DNA of 64,000 bases. Origin: Amycolatopsis bartoniae (GTDB lineage Bacteria; Actinomycetota; Actinomycetes; Mycobacteriales; Pseudonocardiaceae). Made by a program: the position numbers and the translations under genes. The notes beneath the pieces are model-generated. The model was not told where the DNA came from. It was given only the letters and a program-made list of their open reading frames with translations, and did not search any database. Positions within the stretch are counted from its first letter, which is position 1. Each line of letters starts with the position of its first letter. The stretch lies in the NCBI RefSeq assembly GCF_014191255.1, contig NZ_JACHWH010000001.1:2356001-2420000 (forward strand), in the 5' to 3' direction. Below are positions 16,762 through 24,510 of this stretch, piece after piece.

Positions 16762-17727
16762 GTGGGTACGGACAGTAACTTGAAGAGCGCGGCCCGGGTC
16801 GCCGCGGGAACGGTGGCGCTCGGCGCCGCGACGCTGGGGTATGCGGTCGGCATCGAGCGGCGGCACTGGACGTTGCGGCAGGCCGAGCTGCCGGTGCTCG
16901 CGCCCGGTGCCCGGCCGATGCGGGTCCTGCACGTCTCCGACCTGCACATGATGCCGGGGCAGAAGTCGAAGCAGCGGTGGGTCGCCGCGCTGGGGGAGCT
17001 GGAGCCGGACCTGGTGGTGAACACCGGGGACAACCTCGCGCACCCGCAGGCCGTGCCGTACGTGCTGCGCGCGCTCGGCCCGCTGCTCGACCGGCCCGGG
17101 GTGTTCGTCTTCGGCAGCAACGACTACTACGCGCCCAAGCCCAAGAACCCGGCTCGTTACCTGATGCCCCGCGGCAAGAAGAAGCGCGTCCACGGCAAGC
17201 ACCTGCCGTGGCAGGACCTGCGCGCGGCCTTCGTCGAGCACGGTTGGCAGGACCTCACCCACGCCCGCCACACGTTCGAGGTCGCCGGGCAGCAGGTCTT
17301 CGCCGCCGGCCTCGACGACCCGCACCTGCGCCGCGACCGCTACAACCAGATCGCGGGCCCCGCCGACCCCGCGGTCCTGCGCGTCGGCGTCACCCACTCA
17401 CCCGAACCACGCGTACTGGACCCCTTCGCCGCGGACGGGTACGACCTCGTCCTGGCGGGCCACACCCACGGCGGGCAGCTCCGCATCCCCGGCATCGGCG
17501 CCCTCGTGACGAACTGCGAGCTCGACCGCTCCCGCGCCCGAGGCGCCTCCCGCTGGGGCGCGCACATGTGGCTCCACGTGTCCGCTGGCCTGGGCACCTC
17601 CCCCTACGCCCCGGCTCGGTTCGCCTGCCCGCCCGAGGCGAGTCTCCTGACCCTCGTCCCCCGCCCCACGCAGGCAGAGAAGCCCCACAAGGACACCCCC
17701 CGCAAAGCCGGTAGCGACATCCGCTAG
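16762..17727 (+). CDS. Metallophosphoesterase, membrane-associated
   Basis: 321 aa. An N-terminal hydrophobic segment (VAAGTVALGAATLGYAVGI) suggests anchoring. Calcineurin-like metal motifs appear in order: HVSDLHM (DxH), NTGDNL (GD), FGSNDYY (GN-type, GSND), VTHSPEP and GHTHGGQLRIP (GHxH). This is the YaeI/YkuE type, which hydrolyses phosphodiesters or phosphomonoesters; some members act on lipid or wall precursors. It lies 34 bp after ponA2 on the same strand, as Rv3683 follows Rv3682, so a shared envelope role is likely but unproven. Confidence 0.92.
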   Translation: MGTDSNLKSAARVAAGTVALGAATLGYAVGIERRHWTLRQAELPVLAPGARPMRVLHVSDLHMMPGQKSKQRWVAALGELEPDLVVNTGDNLAHPQAVPYVLRALGPLLDRPGVFVFGSNDYYAPKPKNPARYLMPRGKKKRVHGKHLPWQDLRAAFVEHGWQDLTHARHTFEVAGQQVFAAGLDDPHLRRDRYNQIAGPADPAVLRVGVTHSPEPRVLDPFAADGYDLVLAGHTHGGQLRIPGIGALVTNCELDRSRARGASRWGAHMWLHVSAGLGTSPYAPARFACPPEASLLTLVPRPTQAEKPHKDTPRKAGSDIR

Positions 17728-17756
17728 ACTTCTACCCGGCCCGGCAAGCAGTACAT

Positions 17757-17830
17757 CGGGGTGTGGCGCAGCTTGGTAGCGTGCCTCGTTCGGGTCGAGG
17801 AGGTCGTGGGTTCAAATCCCGCCACCCCGA
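17757..17830 (+). tRNA. tRNA-Pro (anticodon CGG)
   Basis: The cloverleaf folds fully: acceptor CGGGGTG/CACCCCG, D-arm with GCGC/GCGT, anticodon arm CCTCG-TTCGGGT-CGAGG (anticodon CGG reads CCG), five-base variable loop, T-arm GTGGG-TTCAAAT-CCCGC, discriminator A at 17830. CCA is not encoded. Codon CCG is abundant in this genome, so this is probably a major proline tRNA. Confidence 0.97.
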
Positions 17831-17839
17831 CGGAAGATC

Positions 17840-17892
17840 AGGGAGATCCCTGTCCGCAAGGCTTGGTCTTGTGGACAGGGATCTCCCTTTTT
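17840..17892 (+). terminator. Strong intrinsic terminator after tRNA-Pro
   Basis: A perfect 16-bp stem pairs 17840-17855 (AGGGAGATCCCTGTCC) with 17873-17888, and a T-run (17888-17892) follows. It starts ten bases after the tRNA end and should end that transcript. Confidence 0.9.
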
Positions 17893-18014
17893 ATGTCCCC
17901 CAGGGGTCGCCCCCCAGAGAAGGCGAGACGGCAAAGCAACGCGAAGGGGTGTGGGTGGGGCCAGACCTCCCCCTGCCCCCTCGTCCTTGCCATCTCTTGC
18001 GGTGGGCTGGGCGG

Positions 18015-18063
18015 GTCAAGGGTGGCGAAGCCATCGCGAAGCGACGCCGAAGGCGCCCTTGAC
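18015..18063. other. Intergenic hairpin in a gene-free stretch (17893-18130)
   Basis: GTCAAGGG (18015-18022) pairs perfectly with CCCTTGAC (18056-18063). The loop is rich in short GCG/CGC self-complementary pieces. No gene is seen between the tRNA terminator and the methyltransferase stop. It may be part of the convergent-end termination signals or a dispersed repeat, compare 4181-4334. Confidence 0.45.
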
Positions 18064-18130
18064 GCGACCAGACCGCCGTAAGACACTCCGGCAAGAAGGG
18101 GCCCACCCGCACCCCTGGCCCGTCAGGGCC

Positions 18131-18877
18131 TCACTTCACCGCCAGCACTTCCTCCCAGCACTGCGAAAACTCCCCATCTCCGGCATGGGACCAAGCCCAC
18201 GCCGACCGAGCAGCACTGGCCAACTGATCCCGATCCTCCGAGGACGCCGACAACGCCTCATCCAACCGGGACTCCACGTACCGAGCCAGATCCCGATACC
18301 CCATGTCCGGCCGAAACCGAGCATGGGTCCGAACATCCCGAAACCCAGCCTGCTCGACAAGCGAAGCAACGTGCTTCCCGGCAAAGGGATCCCCACCAGC
18401 CCGCCGCCGCAACAGATAATGTCCCCGCAGCGCGGCAACGACGTTCACCGTCTTGGGCCGCAAGCGTGCCCGACTCCAGTCCGAAGTGGACAAAGCCAGT
18501 ACGCCTCCTGGCCGCAACACGCGGCGCATCTCGCGCAGTGCCTCGGCCGGACGCGCCAGATGCTCGATCAACCCGTGCGCGAACACCAGATCCACGCTCT
18601 CCGAAGAAACCGGCAACGCGTAGGCCGAACCCGCTACGAAATCCACAGTGGACTCCGCGGGAAACTGCCCCGGCTCGGCGTCGATCCCGAGCACCAGGCC
18701 CTCGCCGACGACGGGCACGAAATCCCGCGTAATGCTGCCCGGGCCGCAGCCGACGTCGAGCACGCGCATCCCGGGCTGCAGCGACCGCAGCACGAAAGCC
18801 GCCCGGTCGCTCGCGCTGCGTGCCGACATCATCGACAGCACGTCATCGGAGAACCCGGGCGCGTATCCCTCCAGCAC
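18131..18877 (-). CDS. Class I SAM-dependent methyltransferase
   Basis: 248 aa from a GTG at 18877. SAM-binding motif I VLDVGCGPGSIT, acidic motif II LVLGIDAEP, and post-motifs VDLVFAHGLIEHLARP and LRPGGVLALSTSDWS are typical of the UbiE/Methyltransf_11 group. There is no membrane segment, and the acceptor substrate cannot be read. It is divergent from the S9 peptidase with 38 bp between starts, so promoters overlap. A longer start reaching into the peptidase region would overlap that gene and is rejected. Confidence 0.87.
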   Translation of the reverse strand: MLEGYAPGFSDDVLSMMSARSASDRAAFVLRSLQPGMRVLDVGCGPGSITRDFVPVVGEGLVLGIDAEPGQFPAESTVDFVAGSAYALPVSSESVDLVFAHGLIEHLARPAEALREMRRVLRPGGVLALSTSDWSRARLRPKTVNVVAALRGHYLLRRRAGGDPFAGKHVASLVEQAGFRDVRTHARFRPDMGYRDLARYVESRLDEALSASSEDRDQLASAARSAWAWSHAGDGEFSQCWEEVLAVK

Positions 18878-18915
18878 ACGCCCACCGTACGGGCAGTACC
18901 TGGCAGGATCGAGGG

Positions 18916-20742
18916 GTGACCACAAAGCACCCGCCCGCAGTGATTCCCGACCGCCTCTTCGCCGACGCCGAGGCCGAGGCCCGCTGGCGCGCCCGCTTCC
19001 ACGCGCCGCGCATGTCGGTGCCGGACTGGGCGCTCGACGCACCCGACGCGAACATCTACGTGTCGAACGCCAGCGGCGTCTGGGAGGTCTACGCGTGGCA
19101 CCGCGCGACGGGTGAGCACCGCAAGGTCACCGACCGCCCCAACGGCACGATGAACGCCACCACCTCGCCCGACGGCACGGCGATCTGGTGGTTCGACGAC
19201 ACCGACGGCGACGAGTTCGGGTCCTGGAAGCGCGAGCCCTTCGCCGGTGGTCCCGCCGAACCCGCGCTGCCCGACGTGCACGACGGCTACCCGGCGGGCC
19301 TCGAAATCGGGCACCGCCTCACCGCGGTCGGCGTCTCGACCGACGACGGCAGCGAGCTGTTCGTGCACGCCGACGGCAAGACCGAGCGGTTCTACGCGAG
19401 CAAGGACGACGCCGGTATCGCCGCGCTGTCCCGCGACGAACGGCTGCTCGCGATCGCGCACTCCGAGCACGGTGACTCCCGGCACCCGGCCATCCGCGTC
19501 TACGCCACCGACGGGTTCACGACCGTCGCCGAGAAGTGGGACGGCGAGGGGAAGGGCCTGGACGCGCTGGAGTTCTCGCCGGTCGCCGGAGACGCGCGGC
19601 TGCTCGTGCTGCACGAGCGCCGCGGCCGCGAGGAGCTGCTGATCTGGGACGTCGAGAAGGACGCGGAGACCGAGCTGTCCCTGGACCTGCCCGGCGAGGT
19701 CAGCGCCACCTGGTACCCCGACGCCGACGCGCTGCTGGTCGTGCACTTCCACGAGGGCCGCAGCTCGCTCTACCGCTACGGGCTGGCCGACGGTGAGCTG
19801 ACCTCTTTGGACACCCCGAAGGGCCGGATCGCCGGTGCGAGCGTCCGCCCGGACGGCACGGTCGAGTACTCGTGGTCGAACGCCGCGCACCCGCCGGTGA
19901 TCCGCGCCCGGGCCGCCGACGGCACCGACGAGGTGCTGCTGACCCCGCCCGGCGAGCCGGCGCCGCCGTCCTCACCCGTCGTGGACGCGTTCGTCGAAGG
20001 TCCCGGCGGCCGGGTGCACGCGCTCGTCGCGCGGCCGCAGCACGCGCCGGAAGGCCCGGTGCCGACCGTGTTCACCCTGCACGGCGGTCCGCATTCGGCG
20101 GACGAGGACCGGTTCTCGGCGTACCGCGCGGTGTGGCTGGACGCCGGGTTCGCCGTTGTAGAGGTGAACTACCGCGGCTCGACGGGCTACGGCTCGGCCT
20201 GGCGCGACGCGATCGAGGGCCGTCCCGGGCTCACCGAGCTGGAGGACGTCGCCGCCGTGCACGACTGGGCGGTCGAAAGCGGCCTCGCCGACCCGGCGAA
20301 GTGCGTGGTGTCCGGCGGATCCTGGGGTGGCTACCTGACGTTGCTCGCCGTCGGCACCCAGCCCGAGCGGTGGGCGGCCGGAGTCGCGGCGGTGCCCGTG
20401 GCCGACTACGTCGCCGCGTACGAGGACGAGATGGAGCAGCTCCGCTCCTTCGACCGCGCCCTCTTCGGCGGCGCGCCGGACACCGTGCCGGACGTGTACC
20501 GCGAGTGCTCGCCGCTCACCTACGTCGAGGCGGTGCGTGCCCCGGTGCTGGTGCTGGCCGGGGACAACGACCCGCGCTGCCCGATCCGGCAGATCGAGAA
20601 CTACCTGGACCGGCTCGCCGAGCTCGGCCGGCCGTACGAGTTCTACCGGTACGACGCCGGGCACGGCTCTCTCGTCACCGCCGAGACCATCAAGCAGACC
20701 GCCACCGAGGTGCACTTCGCGTTGCGGGCGCTGGAGAACTGA
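18916..20742 (+). CDS. S9-family serine peptidase (acylaminoacyl/prolyl-oligopeptidase type)
   Basis: 608 aa from GTG 18916, with GGATCGAGG just before it. The N-terminal ~360 residues form a beta-propeller with repeated ALEFSPVAGDARLL-like blades. The C-terminal alpha/beta-hydrolase has the nucleophile elbow GGSWGGYL, acid in LAGDNDPRCP and His in DAGHGSLV. HGGPHS forms the oxyanion region. Cytosolic, since no signal is visible. Family members cleave short peptides or release N-acylated residues; the exact specificity is not determinable. Confidence 0.92.
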   Translation: MTTKHPPAVIPDRLFADAEAEARWRARFHAPRMSVPDWALDAPDANIYVSNASGVWEVYAWHRATGEHRKVTDRPNGTMNATTSPDGTAIWWFDDTDGDEFGSWKREPFAGGPAEPALPDVHDGYPAGLEIGHRLTAVGVSTDDGSELFVHADGKTERFYASKDDAGIAALSRDERLLAIAHSEHGDSRHPAIRVYATDGFTTVAEKWDGEGKGLDALEFSPVAGDARLLVLHERRGREELLIWDVEKDAETELSLDLPGEVSATWYPDADALLVVHFHEGRSSLYRYGLADGELTSLDTPKGRIAGASVRPDGTVEYSWSNAAHPPVIRARAADGTDEVLLTPPGEPAPPSSPVVDAFVEGPGGRVHALVARPQHAPEGPVPTVFTLHGGPHSADEDRFSAYRAVWLDAGFAVVEVNYRGSTGYGSAWRDAIEGRPGLTELEDVAAVHDWAVESGLADPAKCVVSGGSWGGYLTLLAVGTQPERWAAGVAAVPVADYVAAYEDEMEQLRSFDRALFGGAPDTVPDVYRECSPLTYVEAVRAPVLVLAGDNDPRCPIRQIENYLDRLAELGRPYEFYRYDAGHGSLVTAETIKQTATEVHFALRALEN

Positions 20743-20746
20743 CGAA

Positions 20747-20775
20747 AAGCCCCGCCGGTCTCCCCGGCGGGGCTT
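20747..20775. terminator. Bidirectional terminator between S9 peptidase and dps
   Basis: AAGCCCCGCCGG (20747-20758) pairs with 20764-20775 around a five-base loop. Four A's just before it make a T-run on the minus strand, so it serves best for dps and also sits directly after the peptidase stop. Confidence 0.8.
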
Positions 20776-20789
20776 GCTCGTGCGAGCGG

Positions 20790-21266
20790 TCAGGCCTGCT
20801 GCGCCTGCCACATCCAGTGCGCCTCTTCCAGCGCACGGGTGATCTCGATCAGCAGGTCCTGCGTGACCAGGTCGCTCTTGTCGGTCTCGTCGATGCGCTT
20901 GCGCAGCCGCGCGATTTCCTCGGCGAGGATCTCGACGATCGCGGCGATGGTCGACTCGACGCTCTGCCAGTTGTCCGGGTAGTCCGGCAGCCCGGAGCTC
21001 TCGACGACCGTCTTCGCCTTGCCGTTCGGCGAGACGCCGATGGCGTTGGCGCGCTCGGCGACCTCGTCGACGTAGTTGCGCGCGGTGGTCACCAGCTCGT
21101 CGAGCTGCAGGTGCACGCTGCGGAAGTTGGAGCCCACGACGTTCCAGTGGGCCTGCTTCGCGATCAGCGAGAGGTCGACGAGGTCGACCAGCGTCGCCTG
21201 CAGGATGTTGCCGGTGACTTCCTTGTCGCTCTCCGCGAGCGGGCTCTTGATCGGAGAGTTGGCCAT
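20790..21266 (-). CDS. dps: Dps-family ferritin-like DNA-protection protein
   Basis: 158 aa. The ferroxidase ligands of Dps appear as KQAHWNVVGSNF and HLQLDELVTTARNYVDEVAER, followed by the conserved helical C-terminal half. Dps dodecamers oxidise and store Fe(II) using hydrogen peroxide and may bind DNA. The C-terminal HWMWQAQQA tail is short. The good ribosome binding site region and ATG at 21266 fit. It lies 20 bp downstream of ohr on the same strand, so the two may be one peroxide-stress operon. Confidence 0.95.
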   Translation of the reverse strand: MANSPIKSPLAESDKEVTGNILQATLVDLVDLSLIAKQAHWNVVGSNFRSVHLQLDELVTTARNYVDEVAERANAIGVSPNGKAKTVVESSGLPDYPDNWQSVESTIAAIVEILAEEIARLRKRIDETDKSDLVTQDLLIEITRALEEAHWMWQAQQA

Positions 21267-21286
21267 GGCGGGATTTCCTCTCTCAC

Positions 21287-21712
21287 TCAGGAGGTCTTTG
21301 CGGTGACCTCGACCTCGATGTTGCCGCGGGTCGCACGGGAGTAGGGGCAGAACTGGTGCGCCTGCGCGACCAGCTCGTTGGCCTGTCCCTCCTCCAGCCC
21401 GGGCAGGTGCGCCTCGATCTTGACGGCGAGTCCGAACCCGTCCCCGTCCTTGCCGATCGACACCTTGGCGGTGACCGTGGTGTCGCTCAGCTTGACCTTC
21501 GCCTGGCGGGCCACCGCCTGCAACGCTCCGTGGAAACAGGCCGAGTACCCCGCGGCGAACAGCTGTTCCGGGTTGGTGTGCTCGCCACCGGGCCCACCCA
21601 TCTCCTTGGGCACCGCCAGCTGTTCGTCGATCACCCCGTCGGATGAGGTGACTTCGCCATTGCGGCCGTCACCCCGCGCGGTCGCGACCGCCGTGTACAC
21701 CACGTCGACCAT
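21287..21712 (-). CDS. ohr: Organic hydroperoxide resistance protein (Ohr/OsmC)
   Basis: 141 aa from ATG 21712 with AGGAGG ~12 bases upstream, the usual Ohr length. The two redox cysteines are in GYSACFHGAL and HQFCPYSRAT, and NPEQLFAAG is the conserved Ohr stretch. The enzyme reduces organic hydroperoxides with lipoyl or thiol reductants. An upstream open extension of 21 codons lacks conserved sequence. No OhrR-type regulator is adjacent. Gene order with dps supports a peroxide-defence unit. Confidence 0.94.
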   Translation of the reverse strand: MVDVVYTAVATARGDGRNGEVTSSDGVIDEQLAVPKEMGGPGGEHTNPEQLFAAGYSACFHGALQAVARQAKVKLSDTTVTAKVSIGKDGDGFGLAVKIEAHLPGLEEGQANELVAQAHQFCPYSRATRGNIEVEVTAKTS

Positions 21713-21842
21713 GGTCGTCCGTACCTCCTGTTCCTGGGGGAGCTCAAGCTTCCCACCGGGAACAACAATCCGCACGGCTCAACCGTTCCCGGACCAGCCT
21801 CTTCTCACCGGACGAATACCCGGCGCAAGGCCGCGGCAACCA

Positions 21843-22415
21843 TCAGGCGCGGCGGTCGCGGGCGAACTCCGTCACATGCCTGCCGATCAGGCGGAGCGTG
21901 TGCACGGTCTTCTCGTCGGAGGCCCCGCCGGCCTCGTCGAACTTCACCTCGGCCGAGTTGACCGCGCCACCCAGTGGGGTGGGCCAGCCGCGCAGCGCGT
22001 GGGTGATCGTGCGCAGCTGGTCGAGCGTGGTGACCGCCGCCTGCCAGCCGAACGCGACCGCGACCAGGCCGACCCCGCGGCCGTCGAGGTACGGGCGCGT
22101 GTCCGGGCGCAGGTCCTCGATGTAGTCCAGGGCGTTCTTGATCAGCCCCGAAAGCGCGCCGTGGTAGCCCGGCGACACGATGATCAATCCGTCGGCGCCG
22201 CGGACGGCCTCCACCAGTCGTTCCGCCTCGGGGGTGCGCTCTTCGAGCGCGGAGTCGTAGAACGGCAGCACGAGGTCGCTGCCGGTGATCGCCTGGGTGC
22301 GGGCCCCCGCCTCCGCCGCGCCCTCGAGGGCGATGCGCAGGGCCCGCTCGGACTGGGAACCGGCTCGGAGCGAGCCACCGATGCCGACGACGTTGATCAC
22401 CGAGGAGGAAGTCAC
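21843..22415 (-). CDS. NADPH-dependent FMN reductase
   Basis: 190 aa flavodoxin-fold protein. The FMN-binding loop GIGGSLRAGSQSERAL, the SPGYHGALSGLIKNALDYI segment and GRGVGLVAVAFG match the NADPH-dependent FMN reductase group (SsuE/ArsH-like). Likely roles are supplying reduced flavin or reducing quinones and azo compounds. It is 130 bp from ohr on the same strand and divergent from the esterase at 22518. Substrate uncertain. Confidence 0.9.
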   Translation of the reverse strand: MTSSSVINVVGIGGSLRAGSQSERALRIALEGAAEAGARTQAITGSDLVLPFYDSALEERTPEAERLVEAVRGADGLIIVSPGYHGALSGLIKNALDYIEDLRPDTRPYLDGRGVGLVAVAFGWQAAVTTLDQLRTITHALRGWPTPLGGAVNSAEVKFDEAGGASDEKTVHTLRLIGRHVTEFARDRRA

Positions 22416-22517
22416 CGTTCGAGGCTAACCCCTCGACTTAACTGGAGGACCAGGATTTGGGACGGAGGTCCGGGTCACATCTGGCCTGCTTGCCTACTCG
22501 CCGGTAACGTCTCGGGC

Positions 22518-23570
22518 ATGGCGAACGTTCTGCGGTCCCGCGTCGAAGCGGCCGCGACCCAGCTGGTCTTTTCGCTGCCCCGCCCCGTGCGCCGGCTCAT
22601 CGCCGGGCGCCCGATCCGGGCCGACGGGCAGGAGCTCGCACTGGACGCCCAGCTGCTGCTGCGGCTGCAGCAGATCGCGGGCACGGCGATGTCGGCCGAC
22701 ACCCCCGAACTGGCGAGGAAGTCGCTCGCGGAGTCGCAGCACCTGGTCAGCGGGCCGGTGATCGGGCCGGTCTCGACGCGCGAACTCGTGATCCCCGACG
22801 ACAACGGCGGCATCCCGGCCACGCTGTACACGCCGAACGGGCTGGGCGAGGGATCCGGGCTGCTGGTCTTCTACCACGGTGGCGGCTGGGTGATCGGCAC
22901 CCGCGCGAGCCACGACAACTCCGCGCGCTTCCTGGCGAAGTACGCCGGCGTGCGGGTGCTGTCGGTCGAGTACCGCCTCGCGCCCGAGCACCCGTTCCCG
23001 GCGGCGACCGAGGACGCGCTCGCCGCGTTCGACTACGCGCACGCGAAGGCCAAGGACCTGGGCGCCGACCCGGACCGCATCGCGGTGGGCGGCGACAGCG
23101 CGGGCGGGAACCTCGCCGCGGTCACCGCGCAGCTCGCCACCGGCCGCGGCGGGCCGTCGCCCGCGTTCCAGCTGCTGCTGTACCCCGGTGTCGACGCGTC
23201 GGTGCGGCGCCGGTCGCGTGAGCTGTTCTCGAACGGCTTCTTCCTGACCGACACCGACATGACGTGGTTCCTGGACCACTACGCGCCCACTGGGGTGGAC
23301 CGGACGGATCCGCGCCTTTCCCCGATGCTCGCGAAGGACCTCTCCGGCCTGCCGCCGGCGTACATCGCGACCGCCGGGTTCGACCCGTTGCGCGACGAAG
23401 GCGAGGCGTACGGCGAAAAACTGCGGGACGCCGGAGTTCCGGTCACCGTCAGCCGGCACTCGGACCTGATCCACGGGTACATCAACTTCCTCGGCGTCGG
23501 CACGCGGTTCCGGGAAGCGACCGCGGAGGCGGCGGGCGCGCTGCGCGTCGGTCTTTCGGGCGTCAGGTAG
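22518..23570 (+). CDS. Hormone-sensitive-lipase-family carboxylesterase
   Basis: 350 aa from ATG 22518. The HSL signature HGGGW forms the oxyanion hole, GDSAGGN carries the nucleophile Ser, the Asp is in FDPLRDEG and the His in LIHGYINF. An N-terminal cap helix region (~1-100) shapes the substrate pocket. It resembles mycobacterial LipH/LipR-type esterases that prefer short-chain esters. No signal peptide, so probably cytosolic. A strong hairpin at 23577-23609 closes the transcript. Confidence 0.9.
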   Translation: MANVLRSRVEAAATQLVFSLPRPVRRLIAGRPIRADGQELALDAQLLLRLQQIAGTAMSADTPELARKSLAESQHLVSGPVIGPVSTRELVIPDDNGGIPATLYTPNGLGEGSGLLVFYHGGGWVIGTRASHDNSARFLAKYAGVRVLSVEYRLAPEHPFPAATEDALAAFDYAHAKAKDLGADPDRIAVGGDSAGGNLAAVTAQLATGRGGPSPAFQLLLYPGVDASVRRRSRELFSNGFFLTDTDMTWFLDHYAPTGVDRTDPRLSPMLAKDLSGLPPAYIATAGFDPLRDEGEAYGEKLRDAGVPVTVSRHSDLIHGYINFLGVGTRFREATAEAAGALRVGLSGVR

Positions 23571-23576
23571 AAAACG

Positions 23577-23609
23577 CGGGGCCCGGCGCATTGTGTGCGC
23601 CGGGCCCCG
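23577..23609. terminator. Bidirectional hairpin terminator
   Basis: CGGGGCCCGGCGCA (23577-23590) pairs perfectly with 23596-23609 (14 bp, five-base loop). AAAA at 23571-23574 gives a T-run on the minus strand; it lies between convergent genes. Confidence 0.8.
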
Positions 23610-23626
23610 TCCCCCTTCCCGCGGTC

Positions 23627-24151
23627 CTAGACGCCCGGCGCGGCCGGGACCGGCAGGTCGTTCGGCACCGGCAGCGCCGGCACCCCGCCCGGCAGCAGCG
23701 AAAGCGCCAGGCTCGTGACGTTGAGCAGCAGCGACTTGACGAGGTTGTTCACCTTGTCCAGTGGCGCGGGCAGGTCGGGCAACGACGGCACGGCGGGCAG
23801 CTGGGGCACGGAGCCGGCCTGTGCCGGGTCGGTCAGGATGCGGGTGGTCTGCTGCGCCTGGTCGTTCGCGGTGGCGGCGGTCTGCCGCGCGTCGGACTGG
23901 ATGGAGTACCTGTCGCTGGTGGCGAGGTCGCCGAGCAGCGGGCTGAGCTGGCCGAGAGAACGCTGGGTGCCCGCCACGTCCCCCGCGTAGGCGGCCTTCG
24001 TCAGGTCGTCGCGCAGCTGCACGACCTGGTGTCCGGCGGCTTCGGTGCTGGAAGTGCCCTTGCCGTCCGCCGACGCGCTGCCCGCGCCGGCGACCGCGAG
24101 CACGCTTCCCGTCACCGCGACCGCGATGATCCGGGCGATCCTGCCTTTCAT
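23627..24151 (-). CDS. Small secreted protein, Pro/Leu-rich C-terminus
   Basis: 174 aa. A Sec signal peptide (IARIIAVAVTGSVLAVAG) ends near the predicted cut SASA|D. The mature part has a helical middle (VVQLRDDLTKAAYAGD...ARQTAATANDQAQQTTR) and a Pro-rich segment (LPAVPSLPDLPAPLDK). A hydrophobic stretch (SLLLNVTSLALSLLPGG) close to the end might associate with membrane or wall. No named domain is recognised. Gln/Ala-rich helices of this type are common in actinobacterial exported proteins of unknown role. Confidence 0.8.
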   Translation of the reverse strand: MKGRIARIIAVAVTGSVLAVAGAGSASADGKGTSSTEAAGHQVVQLRDDLTKAAYAGDVAGTQRSLGQLSPLLGDLATSDRYSIQSDARQTAATANDQAQQTTRILTDPAQAGSVPQLPAVPSLPDLPAPLDKVNNLVKSLLLNVTSLALSLLPGGVPALPVPNDLPVPAAPGV

Positions 24152-24510
24152 CCCCTACCTCCTGGCCTCGGGATCCGACAGCGGTAAGGGATACCTGGCG
24201 GGTCGGGCCCGCACCAGCCGACCGCGCGGGTCCGGCGTCCGGGGATCTCACGTGCCGGATTCAGACCGCGCCGGTTCCGCAGACCGGATGACGCGCGCTG
24301 TTCGCCCGATGATCAAGAGCGCCGGGAAGCGGGATCGCGCTGCGTGCCCGGCTCACCCGGCGGAGCAGCTACGCCACCCGAAGGCCTGCATTCGGCGCCG
24401 GTGGTCTCTGTTCACTCCGGAGTGATCATGGGGCCGGGGACCCCATCGGGTTTCACACCTCGCACATTCGTCGCAATGCCCCACAAAAAGAGTTGGACGG
24501 GCGTGCCACT
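24152..24510. other. Gene-free stretch upstream of second MFS
   Basis: About 360 bases without a supported gene. The only structured item is the palindrome at 24412-24425, followed by ATGGGG/CCCCAT (24428-24433 with 24441-24446) as a small hairpin. Minus-strand open frames here continue into the opposite strand of the MFS gene and have no conserved look. Confidence 0.5.
24412..24425 (+). promoter_or_regulatory. 14-bp perfect palindrome, possible operator
   Basis: TCACTCCGGAGTGA is a perfect dyad centred about 93 bases before the ATG of the MFS gene at 24511. Its size and place fit a dimeric repressor site, but no regulator gene is next to it. Confidence 0.4.

Noticed and set aside
18820-18915. 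Upstream extension of the S9 peptidase from 18820
   Set aside because: It overlaps the divergent methyltransferase start and is Arg/Pro-rich; GTG 18916 begins the conserved part.
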